Below, one piece after another: positions 24,645 through 33,266 of a stretch of DNA of 64,000 nt; positions within the stretch are counted from its first letter, which is position 1, and every line of letters starts with the position of its first letter. The position numbers and the translations under genes were made by a program. Below the pieces are notes generated by a model. That model did no database searches, had not been told where the DNA came from, and worked only from the letters and a program-made list of their open reading frames with translations. The DNA comes from Planctomycetota bacterium. GTDB lineage: Bacteria > Planctomycetota > PUPC01 > JACPCR01. The stretch lies in NCBI GenBank assembly GCA_027625095.1, contig JAQBXN010000003.1, positions 1-64,000 on the forward strand. The letters are read 5' to 3'.

Positions 24645-25403
24645 ATGCCAAACATTACCCCACAGCCCCTGAACGACGAGGAAAAGGCCACTTATGAATG
24701 GCAGATTTGGGTGCCCGGATTTGGTGAGGCTGGTCAGGAAAAACTGAAGGGTGCTTCGGTCATGATCTCCAGAGTCGGCGGCCTCGGCAGCGTCGTTGCC
24801 TATGAACTCGCCGCCGCTGGCATCGGCAAGTTGGTCGCGGCCCATGGTGGCAACGTAAAATACAGCGACCTCAACCGGCAGCTCCTGATGACCTACGACT
24901 GGATCGGCAAGCCGCGCATCGACACCATCGAACGCCGTCTCAAAGACATGAACCCAAGAATGCAGATTGTCAAGCATCCGGCAAACGTAAACGAAGAGAA
25001 CGCCAGGGCTCTCGTGGAACAGGCCGATATTATCGTGGACTGCGCGCCTCTGTTTGAAGAACGCTATGCCATGAACGCTGAAGCGGTCCGACAGGGGAAA
25101 CCACTGGTCGAATGTGCGATGTATGAGATGGAAGCACACATCACCACCATCATTCCCGGCCAGACTCCATGTCTTCGATGCATTTACCCCGAACAGCCGC
25201 CAACGTGGAAACGACAATTTCCAGTATTTGGCGCAGTTTCCGGAACGGTTGGCTGCCTCGGAGCGGTGGAGGTTATCAAACTCGTCTCCGGTCTCGGCGA
25301 AACCCTCGCGGGCAAAATGCTCACCATGGACTTACGGGACATGACATTCCGCACACTGAATCTCCGTCGCGATCCCGATTGCCCCATCTGCGGCAGCAAA
25401 TGA
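24645..25403 (+). CDS. ThiF/MoeB/HesA family E1-like adenylyltransferase
   Basis: A 252-aa E1-like enzyme, a family that adenylates the C-terminal glycine of ThiS/MoaD-type sulfur carriers. Visible: the nucleotide-binding segment SRVGGLGSVVAYELAAAG, the NRQLL motif in SDLNRQLLMT, IIVDCAPLFEERYAMN, and two zinc-binding Cys pairs (PCLRCIYPE and DCPICGSK). The usual GxGGLG loop reads RVGGLG here, so the first glycine is replaced by Arg. No carrier protein gene is adjacent. The ATG at 24645 matches the family start. Its stop codon overlaps the pgpA start (ATGA), so the two genes are translationally coupled. Confidence 0.85.
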   Translation: MPNITPQPLNDEEKATYEWQIWVPGFGEAGQEKLKGASVMISRVGGLGSVVAYELAAAGIGKLVAAHGGNVKYSDLNRQLLMTYDWIGKPRIDTIERRLKDMNPRMQIVKHPANVNEENARALVEQADIIVDCAPLFEERYAMNAEAVRQGKPLVECAMYEMEAHITTIIPGQTPCLRCIYPEQPPTWKRQFPVFGAVSGTVGCLGAVEVIKLVSGLGETLAGKMLTMDLRDMTFRTLNLRRDPDCPICGSK

Positions 25404-25891
25404 GTCCCCCTGGCATGCCGGCAATCTCACACAAAGTCCGCCTGTTTCTGGCCTCGGGGGCGTACTTCGGCTTCGCTCCAAAGACGCCGGGGACGTTCGG
25501 CACCATCCCTGGTGTCCTGCTATTCCTCCCATTGAGCGGCCACCCCTATGTCATCCTTGCTCTATTCCTGGCACTTACAGCCATCTCCATCCCATTGGGG
25601 GATTGGGCAGAAAAGGAATGGAATGAGAAGGACCCGCAGCGCTTCGTGCTCGACGAAGTCGTCGGTTTTCTGCTGACAGTTCTGTTTATCCCGGTCGGTT
25701 CGCTCTGGAAGACCGCGGCCGTTGGGTTCATCCTGTTCCGAATTTTTGATGGCATTAAACCTCCGCCCATTCGCAACATTCAGAAGTTTAAAGGCGGTGT
25801 CGGCATCGTGATCGACGACTTGGCGGCAGGTATTTGTGCGAACCTGATGTTTCGCCTTTTGCTATGGCAGTTCCCAGCCATGACTTCGTGA
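25400..25891 (+). CDS. pgpA: Phosphatidylglycerophosphatase A
   Basis: A 163-aa membrane phosphatase that dephosphorylates phosphatidylglycerol phosphate in the last step of phosphatidylglycerol synthesis. Family signatures: GFAPKTPGTFGTIPG near the N-terminus, VLDEVVGFLL, FRIFDGIKPPPIRNIQKF, and GGVGIVIDDLAAGI. Four hydrophobic segments are visible. The start ATG (25400) overlaps the stop of the ThiF-like gene by four bases, a typical operon overlap. Confidence 0.92.
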   Translation: MSPPGMPAISHKVRLFLASGAYFGFAPKTPGTFGTIPGVLLFLPLSGHPYVILALFLALTAISIPLGDWAEKEWNEKDPQRFVLDEVVGFLLTVLFIPVGSLWKTAAVGFILFRIFDGIKPPPIRNIQKFKGGVGIVIDDLAAGICANLMFRLLLWQFPAMTS

Positions 25892-26463
25892 ACCGGAACT
25901 GACCAGCGATCATTGTGGTTGCGCTCTGCTGAACGCAAAGATCTGCCTTCGGAAGAAGGCAACCACAATAGGATGCGGCGCAGAAACGATTTACTCAATG
26001 TCAGTCTCGTACTCCTGAGAACACCTCACCCAAACCTGAAACCAATGAGACAGGGTCTGCGTGAATTCTGTACGCGATCACTCAAGAATTATCCCCCATC
26101 CGGCCCAAACCTCACACAAAACTTCACCGAAAACCTAACGACGATTGCGAGCGTCGAGCATTTGCACCTGCAGCGATAATCCTTTCGCTCAACAAATCGT
26201 ACCATGCGAAACCGGCCTTCCGAGACCAGTATCCGCATGCCCTGGTCTATTGAGCAATGGCAACTGGGAATTCTTGATGCTCTAAGCATCCTCCAATGTC
26301 ACTGGTGATGTCACCAGCTTGTAGAGAACGGAAACTTCATCTGGCGAATCTGCTTGGCAAAGGGAAATGTCAATTCCCTGCAGTTTCAACGGTGGACATC
26401 CATATCTGTGCAAGAGGAATGGGGTTCGAACAATCCTTTGCTGGGGAGGAAAGGACATGAAGA
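25892..26463. other. Non-coding gap with nested inverted repeats
   Basis: No gene is supported in these 572 bp. ATTGTGGTTGC (25912-25922) is exactly inverted at 25959-25969, and inside that span GCCTTC-GGAA-GAAGGC (25945-25960) forms its own hairpin, overlapping the right arm, so the two structures would compete. A terminator for pgpA is plausible, though there is no T-run. The right end carries the leader and ribosome-binding site (GGGAGGAAAGGA) of the next gene. Confidence 0.45.
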
Positions 26464-27600
26464 ATGGGACAGATCGCCAACCTTACGGTCAACTGGGACA
26501 ATCTGACATCGGTCACCCAGGCCAGAAGTAAACAGGCGCAAGCCAATCTGCAGGCAGCCCTCTCAAAAGGCAGCCCGGCCAGAAACTACGGCCCGCAATC
26601 GCAGGCCAGCACACAGAATGATGAATCGCATTCGCTCGCGGATGCGACCCTCTATATCCCGCGCTCCGGCTCTGGAGATTATGATGGCTCTGCCTACTTT
26701 GATGTAAGCATCTATGGCCGCAAGCTCCATGCGCTTAACGACAACATCAACGAACAGAGCCAGTTCCTGCAGCAGGACGCCATCAACGATTCACCACTTG
26801 TCGACGCCTACATCTATGACGGATACCTGGATTCTGAATACTCTGGTGACGCCCGGCCCGGGGCCAACAACCTGGCCGATCAGCATCAAGGAAGCAGTCA
26901 GACCAAGAAATCCATCGCAGCCAGCCGCACCCGTCTGATAGAGGTCGGTGGTGCCAACGAAATCTACCGCAAGGGATCGCTGATCGAAATCGCCGACGTC
27001 CGCAGCCGAACCACTGCGTTCAACGACCAACGACAGAACCTCAAACAGACTTCTATTCTGAATGACCAGGGGTATCAGCAGTATGGAATCCTGGGCGCAA
27101 GCAACTTTGGTAGCCAGACCGGTGACTCCACTGATGACCTGGTTACTCATTCACTGGTTGAATTCACTGCTCCGCTGGATGAATACAACGCAGACTCCGC
27201 CATCGGCACCGGTTCCTTCTACGGTGGTTTCCAGGATATCTCTTCGGAGGGCGTTTCAGGTAACTTCCAATTCTCGGAAGGCAACCAGGTCGCTGTCGAC
27301 GCCAACTTCGGCGGAGGCAACGGTGAAGCGTTCAACGTCATGCCTCAGGCTCAATGGAATACACAGAATCAGGACACTCGCAGTACCCTCGAGGTGAATC
27401 CACGTTCCTTCCCAAGCCGGGATACCGCAGTGAGTGCCCACAACGTAAACGCCACCACCGCCAACGACAACGAACAAGTCCAGGTCGGCAGCCAGGTTTC
27501 CGAGGTCGCCGGCTACGGAGCCGCATCCAACACCGGCCCGGCCGAACAGGCAAACGTTCAGAAGTCCATCACCGTGGCTTCAGTCAACTTCGTCTTCTAA
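26464..27600 (+). CDS. Hypothetical Asn/Gln/Ser-rich cysteine-free protein
   Basis: A 378-aa protein with no recognisable family. It has no signal peptide, no membrane segment and no cysteine, and is rich in Asn, Gln, Ser, Asp and Gly throughout (GSQTGDSTDDLV, NQVAVDANFGGGNGEAFNV). This composition is typical of secreted or filament-associated proteins. Export by a leaderless route such as the flagellar one would fit, but nothing proves it. A purine-rich ribosome-binding site (GGGAGGAAAGGA) and a strong terminator 23 bp past the stop mark it as a well-expressed single-gene unit. An overlapping ATG at 26457 is in another frame and leads to a short dead end. Confidence 0.7.
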   Translation: MGQIANLTVNWDNLTSVTQARSKQAQANLQAALSKGSPARNYGPQSQASTQNDESHSLADATLYIPRSGSGDYDGSAYFDVSIYGRKLHALNDNINEQSQFLQQDAINDSPLVDAYIYDGYLDSEYSGDARPGANNLADQHQGSSQTKKSIAASRTRLIEVGGANEIYRKGSLIEIADVRSRTTAFNDQRQNLKQTSILNDQGYQQYGILGASNFGSQTGDSTDDLVTHSLVEFTAPLDEYNADSAIGTGSFYGGFQDISSEGVSGNFQFSEGNQVAVDANFGGGNGEAFNVMPQAQWNTQNQDTRSTLEVNPRSFPSRDTAVSAHNVNATTANDNEQVQVGSQVSEVAGYGAASNTGPAEQANVQKSITVASVNFVF

Positions 27601-27622
27601 TCAGAAAGACTCGCTCGCAAAT

Positions 27623-27656
27623 ACTGCCTCCACTCCCAGGTGGAGGCAGTTTTTTT
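27623..27656 (+). terminator. Rho-independent terminator
   Basis: ACTGCCTCCAC (27623-27633) pairs perfectly with GTGGAGGCAGT (27640-27650) over a TCCCAG loop, and seven T residues run from 27650 to 27656. It ends the transcript of the Asn/Gln-rich protein. The oppositely oriented oxidoreductase gene ends just beyond it. Confidence 0.95.
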
Positions 27657-27677
27657 ACGTAATTAGACTGAGCGAAA

Positions 27678-28871
27678 TCACTTCGGCGGCGAATAGCTCA
27701 TCTTCACCCAGCGTCCCCCCTTTTTCGAACTCTGGACCGCCTTATTGATGAAGTGGACGCCCCGGGCACCATCCTGAACGGTCGGGAAATCCTGTTCAAG
27801 CTTGCTTGCTTTCATCTTTCGGCCTTTCTCATTCACGAGCAGGCCGCGCTTGGCTGCGATGGTCCGGGCTGCGTTCTTGTAGACATTGGCGAAGGCTTCG
27901 ATAAAGGCTTCCGGATGGCCGAACGGCAGACGTGAGTTTGTCCGGGCCGCTTCGCCGAGGTAACCGTTGCCACGCTTCCAGACGTGCTCGGGGCCGTCGG
28001 GGTACTTCACGTGCAGGTAGTTTGGATTCTCCTGAAACCACTGCAGAGACGCCTTTGTCCCCCAGACGCGGATGTTGAGGTTGTTTTCATCGCCGATTGA
28101 AATCTGCGATGCGATGAGCACTCCTCGTGCACCGCCCTTGTAGCGGATGAGGATATTGCCATCGTCATCTAGTTCTCGGCCTTTAACGAATGCGGTGAGG
28201 TCTGCACAGATCTCTTCCATTTCGAGGCCGGTTATATAGGAGACCAGGTTCTCACCATGAGAACCGATATCACCAATGCAGGAAGATACGCCGGCCTGCT
28301 TCGGGTCAGTTCGCCAGACGGCCTGTTTGGCCCCTTCTTTCTCAAGCAGTGTGGCAAGCCAGCCCTGCGGGTATTCGACAACCACTTTGCGGATGGTGCC
28401 GAGCGTACCATTTTCGATGAGTTCCTTCGCCTGTTTTACCATCGGGTAGCCGGTGTAATTGTGGGTAAGTGCGAAAACGGTTTTGTGCTTCTTCACCAAT
28501 CGGCAGAGCCTTTCAGAGTCTGCGAGTGTGGTGGTCATCGGCTTGTCACAGACCACGTCAAAGCCGGCTTCGATAAAAGCCGCGGCGACCGGGAAGTGAA
28601 CGTGGTTCGGGGTCACGATGCTGACGAAGTCTATCCCTTCGGGGTGTGCGGCCTCTTTTTCAATCATCTCCTGGTAAGACCCGTAAACCCGGTCGGCCGG
28701 CAACAACAGATCTTTTCCCGAAGCCTTGGATTTCTCAGCGGTGGAAGAAAAGCAACCGGCGACGAGTTCTATCTCGCCGTCAAGGGCCGCTGCGTGACGA
28801 TGCACTGCGCCGATGAAGGCATCACGCCCCCCGCCAACCATCCCCATTCTCAGCTTTCTCTTCAGGGGCAT
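27678..28871 (-). CDS. Gfo/Idh/MocA family oxidoreductase
   Basis: A 397-aa NAD(P)-dependent oxidoreductase of the large family that acts on sugars, inositols and their derivatives. The Rossmann start GMVGGGRDAFIGAVHRHA, SIVTPNHVHFPVA, and the nicotinamide-site DKPM (the EKP motif with Asp) in DVVCDKPMTTTLAD are visible. The C-terminal alpha/beta domain includes SCIGDIGSHGENLVSYITG, with the His-containing DIGSH segment. The start at 28871 has a GGAGGAG ribosome-binding site. The substrate cannot be read from sequence; carbohydrate catabolism fits the other genes of the window. Confidence 0.9.
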   Translation of the reverse strand: MPLKRKLRMGMVGGGRDAFIGAVHRHAAALDGEIELVAGCFSSTAEKSKASGKDLLLPADRVYGSYQEMIEKEAAHPEGIDFVSIVTPNHVHFPVAAAFIEAGFDVVCDKPMTTTLADSERLCRLVKKHKTVFALTHNYTGYPMVKQAKELIENGTLGTIRKVVVEYPQGWLATLLEKEGAKQAVWRTDPKQAGVSSCIGDIGSHGENLVSYITGLEMEEICADLTAFVKGRELDDDGNILIRYKGGARGVLIASQISIGDENNLNIRVWGTKASLQWFQENPNYLHVKYPDGPEHVWKRGNGYLGEAARTNSRLPFGHPEAFIEAFANVYKNAARTIAAKRGLLVNEKGRKMKASKLEQDFPTVQDGARGVHFINKAVQSSKKGGRWVKMSYSPPK

Positions 28872-29057
28872 ATTCGCTCCTCCGTATATGTTGTAGAAAT
28901 GAAATTCTTAAAGTGGGCAATTCCTGCGCCCCGCACAAGGGCGGGCGATTATAACGCCGCGTCCCATAAATAAAAGAGGTTCATTCGCTCTTCACAAGAA
29001 ACGAGTCTTTAGTAAGATATGCGCCTTGAATTCATCTCCACCTCAAGGGAAACGCTC

Positions 29058-29813
29058 ATGGCGATTGAAGGACTCAACGATCTCAAAGCCCCTGAAAACG
29101 TCAAACAGGGATTAGAAACTTTTTGCACCGAAGTGCAGACCGCACTCGGAGAAGACCTCGTTTCAATCATCCTGTATGGCAGCATCGTAAAAGGAGAGTT
29201 TTCAAAGCTTCATTCCGACGTCAATTTGATGGTCGTCGTGACCGATGCCCATGTGGATACGCTGACGAAAATTGGCTTGCCCTTCCGTACCGGCCGACGT
29301 GAATGGCGGCTGGCAGTCATGCTGCTTACCGAGAACGACCTGCAGCGTTCCACGGACGTATTCCCGGCGAAATTCATGACCATTCAGAAGGATTACAAGC
29401 TGCTCGTCGGCAAGGATGTCCTCACAGACCTGGAGATTGCAGACGCGCACGTTCGCCTCCGATGCGAACAGGAGATCAAGAACCATCTCCTTCGCCTCCG
29501 GCAGGCCTACTTGCAGCGTGGATTTAAACCTGAGTTGATTGAAGGAATTCTGACCCAGGGCATTACCGGGTTCATGCATTCGCTGGCCACCCTGCTGACC
29601 CTGAAAACCGGGGACGCTCCAACCAACCAGCGTGAAATTGTCGCTGCGGCAGCAAAGGAATTTGATCTGGATGATCAGACGCTGAAGGACGTGCTTGACC
29701 TCAAAGCCGGCACTCTGAAAAAGGATGCCGCCGGCCTTCGAGAGCTTTTCGGATTCTTCCTCACTACCGTGCAGACGGTGGCGGAAATCGTGGACAAACA
29801 CGAGGAGAACTAA
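29058..29813 (+). CDS. Nucleotidyltransferase-fold protein
   Basis: A 251-aa protein. Residues about 20-70 carry the nucleotidyltransferase signature IILYGSIVKGEFSKLHSDVN, but the usual second acidic residue of the SDxD pair is Asn (SDVN), which may weaken or abolish metal-dependent transfer. The C-terminal half is helical and could be a HEPN- or substrate-binding-like domain. The ATG at 29058 (with AAGGGA upstream) is preferred over the one at 29019. It is followed after two bases by a small Cys-rich membrane protein, so the two are certainly one transcript. Confidence 0.75.
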   Translation: MAIEGLNDLKAPENVKQGLETFCTEVQTALGEDLVSIILYGSIVKGEFSKLHSDVNLMVVVTDAHVDTLTKIGLPFRTGRREWRLAVMLLTENDLQRSTDVFPAKFMTIQKDYKLLVGKDVLTDLEIADAHVRLRCEQEIKNHLLRLRQAYLQRGFKPELIEGILTQGITGFMHSLATLLTLKTGDAPTNQREIVAAAAKEFDLDDQTLKDVLDLKAGTLKKDAAGLRELFGFFLTTVQTVAEIVDKHEEN

Positions 29814-29815
29814 CC

Positions 29816-30034
29816 ATGAGCTGTTTCTTTTGGGCGATACTGATGATCATATTCATGTCCGTCTTCAGCAGTTTCTTTCATCCAGGCGGTTGGTGGCGGG
29901 GGGGCCCTGGAGGAGGAGGCTGGATTTTCTGGGGCGGTGGCGGGTGCGGCGGGTGCGGTGGTTGCAACGGCTGTAATAGCTGTGGAGGATGCGGGAGCTG
30001 CAGCAGTTGCGGAAGTTGCGGGGACTCCTATTAA
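29816..30034 (+). CDS. Small membrane protein with (C-x-x)n glycine-rich tail
   Basis: A 72-aa protein: a hydrophobic helix (about 3-22, FFWAILMIIFMSVFSSFF), a Gly/Trp-rich linker (GGWWRGGPGGGGWIFWGGGG), then nine cysteines spaced exactly three apart (CGGCGGCNGCNSCGGCGSC and on), ending GDSY. The regular C-x-x-C array could bind metal, form disulfides, or be a substrate of a modifying enzyme; I recognise no family. The start codon lies two bases after the stop of the nucleotidyltransferase-like gene, which implies a shared job. Confidence 0.7.
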   Translation: MSCFFWAILMIIFMSVFSSFFHPGGWWRGGPGGGGWIFWGGGGCGGCGGCNGCNSCGGCGSCSSCGSCGDSY

Positions 30035-30111
30035 CGCCGGCCTCGGCAGAATGCCCTTGTGGTGGCTCTAGACACTGAAATCCGCAGGTACACTTGGGCT
30101 GCAAAACACAG

Positions 30112-30621
30112 ATGACAGATCCACAGAGGCAAGGCGACAACAATGAAGTGCTTCGAGGCCGCCAGCCGGTCACCGAACAGATTCTCAGCCTGCTCCAGGA
30201 AAACAGTGTGGTCTTCGAACTCCTCGAGCATGAGCCAGTCTTTACCAGCCAGGAGGCCGCGGAAGTACGCAATACACTCCCCGAGCAGGGCGCCAAAGCG
30301 CTCATCGTGAAAGCCGCTGATGAATTTGCCATGCTCGTGCTGCGCGGTGACCAGCGGACGGAGAACTCCAAAGTTCGGCAACTTCTCGGTTCAAAACACC
30401 TGCGTTTTGCTGATAAAGAAGAGCTCCTTCACTTGACCGGATGCCTCCCAGGCAGCGTTCCTCCCTTTGGGCAACTGTTCGGTCTTCGCGTTCTCATGGA
30501 TGTAGGACTGACCGCGTTCGATGAAGTAACTTTCAACGCAGGCAGCCACACGGTATCCCTGAAGATGTCTTGTCAGGAACTGGTCAAACTCTCCGGGGCA
30601 GAAGTGGTGTCGCTTTGTTGA
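30112..30621 (+). CDS. YbaK/EbsC family aminoacyl-tRNA deacylase-like protein
   Basis: A 169-aa protein of the family that includes ProX and YbaK, which hydrolyse mischarged aminoacyl-tRNAs such as Cys-tRNA(Pro). Visible signatures: FELLEHEPVFTSQEAAEVR, GAKALIVKAADEFAMLVLRGDQ with the conserved lysine, LRFADKEELLHLTGCLPGSVPPFG, and MDVGLTAFDEVTFNAGSHTVSL. The length is normal. The ATG at 30112 is preferred over a TTG at 30094. It follows the Cys-rich gene on the same strand by 77 bp. Confidence 0.88.
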   Translation: MTDPQRQGDNNEVLRGRQPVTEQILSLLQENSVVFELLEHEPVFTSQEAAEVRNTLPEQGAKALIVKAADEFAMLVLRGDQRTENSKVRQLLGSKHLRFADKEELLHLTGCLPGSVPPFGQLFGLRVLMDVGLTAFDEVTFNAGSHTVSLKMSCQELVKLSGAEVVSLC

Positions 30622-30647
30622 ACCCGTCTTTCCAGGCGGGCCCAGTA

Positions 30648-32105
30648 TTACCGGTTCCAGTTCGTCTTTGGGGTTTGCAGCGGTACGACAGAGAGATTGC
30701 TGAATCTTCCCCTGCCGTCTTCAAGAAACACTCCCAGACGACCCTGACGCCTGGGCATGCTCAATTGCGAGAGAAGCAGGCGGCCGTTGACGTTGAATTC
30801 GATATTCGGGCCGAAGGCGATGAGACGCATCTGATAGCGGCCGTCTGGTGAAGGTATGAAGTGAAATGTCTGCTCGACGCTCCGGCCTCGCCAGAGCGAT
30901 TCCGGGCCGTTGCGGCGATTGTAGACCTGTTTCACCAGTTCAGCGGAATACCGGCCGGGAACGCAGCGGGCATAGAGAGCCTGATCACCCGTTTCGTCCG
31001 CACGGAAAACAAAACCGAACTCGCAGGCACCGCGCGGTGAATCCAATTCAAGGTCCGCGCAGATCTCGAAATCCTCGTATTCCGTTTCGGTCAGCCAGTT
31101 CCCCGTACCTGGGGAGGCATGACCCAGGAGAGAGTCGCCCTCCCAACGCCAGTCACCGCACGACGGTGCCGAGGCCGTATCGGGCGTCACCTCTACGACC
31201 TTACCGCTGTGGAGTTCTGCCCAGTCAAAGCTCTCAACCACGAGATCCTCATCAGTCGCCCTTACAATCTTGGGACTCGAAAGACAGGCAAAACTGGCAT
31301 GCCTCGTCCCCCAATCCCTTGCCCCGCGATTCCAATGGAAGAGATGGACACGCCCACGCCAGAAGCATGGACGAACCGACATATTGTGCCCTGGCAGAAG
31401 GGCGTCATCGTAAGGGCGCTGATAAGGGCCTTCGATTTTATCCGCCACTCGCCAGGTCATCCGGTTGTGGCCACCGTGAATAGCGACCATATAGAATCGG
31501 CCATCCAGTTCGAACACCGAAGGGCATTCGTAGTCATAACAATTGCCGGGAGTGCTGGCCGGGGGCTGCACCTCCCAGTCGGTTCCGTTATTGCTGGTGA
31601 AGTAACCAGCACAGCCGCGATGATTGAGCAGGCCAGTATTCTGCCTGGCGCACAGGAAGGAATGATATTTTCCTTCGTGTTCAACAATCTGCGGGTCACG
31701 CCAGTCCATTCGATAGTTCCCCGACTGTTCGGCTTCGTACCAGCGCGAGTCGGGCTGGGCCACGGGGTTCTTCTCTGCTTTCGTCCAATGAATCAGGTCA
31801 TCACTGGTGGCCAGGCCGGTGGTCTGGATGAGGCCGTGTTCTTGATTCGCTGTGTAAAGCATGATCCAACCTTCGCCGACTCCGGCGACGCCCATGGTCC
31901 AAATCTGATCCGCATCGAAATCGCCAGGATCGCCAGTGCGTATGGCGTCCGGGAGTTGAGACCAATTGATCCCGTCGTCGCTGACAAGATGCCCGACGCT
32001 GTCATGGGTAGGCAGGACAAGGTAAAAGACATGCAGTTGGCCCGCGTGTTCGATAACGTCAAAATCGCCAATCTCGTTCGGATTCAATCCGTCTAAAAAA
32101 TACAT
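30648..32105 (-). CDS. Five-bladed beta-propeller glycosidase-like protein with LamG-like C-terminal domain
   Basis: A 485-aa protein with no signal peptide. The N-terminal 300 residues are propeller-like (GDFDVIEHAGQLHVFYLVLP, NYRMDWRDPQIVEHEGKYHSFLC, CYDYECPSVFELDGRFYMV), matching GH32/GH43/GH68-type folds: the acids in WRDP and YECPS are in the places of the second and third carboxylates of GH32-like enzymes. Residues about 315-485 look like a concanavalin-like binding domain (SPRGACEFGFVFRADETGDQ). The predicted role is hydrolysis of fructose-, arabinose- or xylose-containing glycans; the specificity is unknown. The ATG at 32105 has a CAGGAA site upstream; an in-frame start at 32144 lacks one. 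Confidence 0.75.
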   Translation of the reverse strand: MYFLDGLNPNEIGDFDVIEHAGQLHVFYLVLPTHDSVGHLVSDDGINWSQLPDAIRTGDPGDFDADQIWTMGVAGVGEGWIMLYTANQEHGLIQTTGLATSDDLIHWTKAEKNPVAQPDSRWYEAEQSGNYRMDWRDPQIVEHEGKYHSFLCARQNTGLLNHRGCAGYFTSNNGTDWEVQPPASTPGNCYDYECPSVFELDGRFYMVAIHGGHNRMTWRVADKIEGPYQRPYDDALLPGHNMSVRPCFWRGRVHLFHWNRGARDWGTRHASFACLSSPKIVRATDEDLVVESFDWAELHSGKVVEVTPDTASAPSCGDWRWEGDSLLGHASPGTGNWLTETEYEDFEICADLELDSPRGACEFGFVFRADETGDQALYARCVPGRYSAELVKQVYNRRNGPESLWRGRSVEQTFHFIPSPDGRYQMRLIAFGPNIEFNVNGRLLLSQLSMPRRQGRLGVFLEDGRGRFSNLSVVPLQTPKTNWNR

Positions 32106-32244
32106 GTGCTGATTCCTGTGAACTGGACAAGTGTCTGACGGCACTGGCTACCAGCGGGCAAAGATGAAGTCAAGACGGCTTACGATTCCGTACGTGGAAT
32201 GCTGTACACTGGCCGTCACTTCGACCCCAATAGCGAGAATTGCC

Positions 32245-33153
32245 TTGGCAGAAACTACTCTCCACCACCAGCTCAAAGCTCTTTATGCGGCAGCGCCCGA
32301 CCAGATGGAATGCGTTTATGACGGCTTTCGTATCGATGCGGTGAGTGAAGATGGAAATCTCGTCGAAATCCAGACGGCGAACTTTGGTGCGATCAGGTCC
32401 AAGCTGCGAAGGCTCATCCGCAAGCGGAAAGTCACCTTGGTCCATCCGATCTGCCAGACCAAATTCATCGTCAATGTTGATGAGAAATCAGGCAAAGTTT
32501 CATCCAGACGGAAGTCGCCTAAGCATGGAGACTGGATAGATATTTTTCAGGAGCTGGTCTATCTGGCCGAAATACTTCCTTCACCGAATCTCAGCCTGGA
32601 AATTCTTCTGACAGAAGAAGAAGAGCGGCGGAATCCTCAGAAACGAACGCGCCGTCGCAGGCGGCAGGCAAAAGGTGAACGCCGTCTTATCAAAATTCAT
32701 GACCGGCGCACTCTGCAGACTCCTGAAGATTTTCTGTCATTCATTCCGGCAGAGATGCCCACGCCTTTTACCACCCGTGGCCTTGCCGCAACCATCGGGC
32801 AGGAGGAAAGGATTGCCCGGCAGGTGGTCTATTGCCTGCGTGAAATGAAGCTCATTCAGCAGATCGGCAAACTGCGGAACCATTATCTTTATGCGCTTGT
32901 CGGCGAGGTGAACGACCTCAATCCCAATGTCAGACGCGATATCGAACTCCGGGAACTTCGTCAGTCGGATTGGCCCAAGTACGAAACCAGACTGAAAGAT
33001 TGCTATAGCGAAAGTGCGGGATCGATCCTGGAAATGGAAGCTGCCCTTGCAGAGCTTTCAGAGCTGCTCCGCGAGATCGACCCAGGCCGTGCGGCGGTCT
33101 TACTGCAGCGTGAAAAGGGCAGAATCGCGCGAATTCAGAATGCGGTGAAATGA
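32245..33153 (+). CDS. Hypothetical protein, nuclease-like N-terminus and helical C-terminus
   Basis: About 302 aa if started at TTG 32245; the frame is open further upstream but there overlaps the promoter of the divergent glycosidase. The N-terminal segment MECVYDGFRIDAV then NLVEIQTANFGAIRSKLRRL has the spacing of a PD-(D/E)xK-type core with EIQ in place of ExK, a pattern I associate with uncharacterised phage-defence or housekeeping nucleases. A very basic stretch (KRTRRRRRQAKGE) lies in the middle. A winged-helix-like region (FTTRGLAATIGQEERIARQVVY) and a charged helical tail follow. No partner gene is present. Function is not assigned. Confidence 0.6.
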   Translation: MAETTLHHQLKALYAAAPDQMECVYDGFRIDAVSEDGNLVEIQTANFGAIRSKLRRLIRKRKVTLVHPICQTKFIVNVDEKSGKVSSRRKSPKHGDWIDIFQELVYLAEILPSPNLSLEILLTEEEERRNPQKRTRRRRRQAKGERRLIKIHDRRTLQTPEDFLSFIPAEMPTPFTTRGLAATIGQEERIARQVVYCLREMKLIQQIGKLRNHYLYALVGEVNDLNPNVRRDIELRELRQSDWPKYETRLKDCYSESAGSILEMEAALAELSELLREIDPGRAAVLLQREKGRIARIQNAVK

Positions 33154-33266
33154 CGGCCCCGCGCCACGCTAACGCCGTTTGACGAACAATGAACCTGTAT
33201 TGAGCTCAAGCCGACACCAGCAGATCCAAACGCTATGCCTTACATCCTGTCGATATGAGCAGGAGA

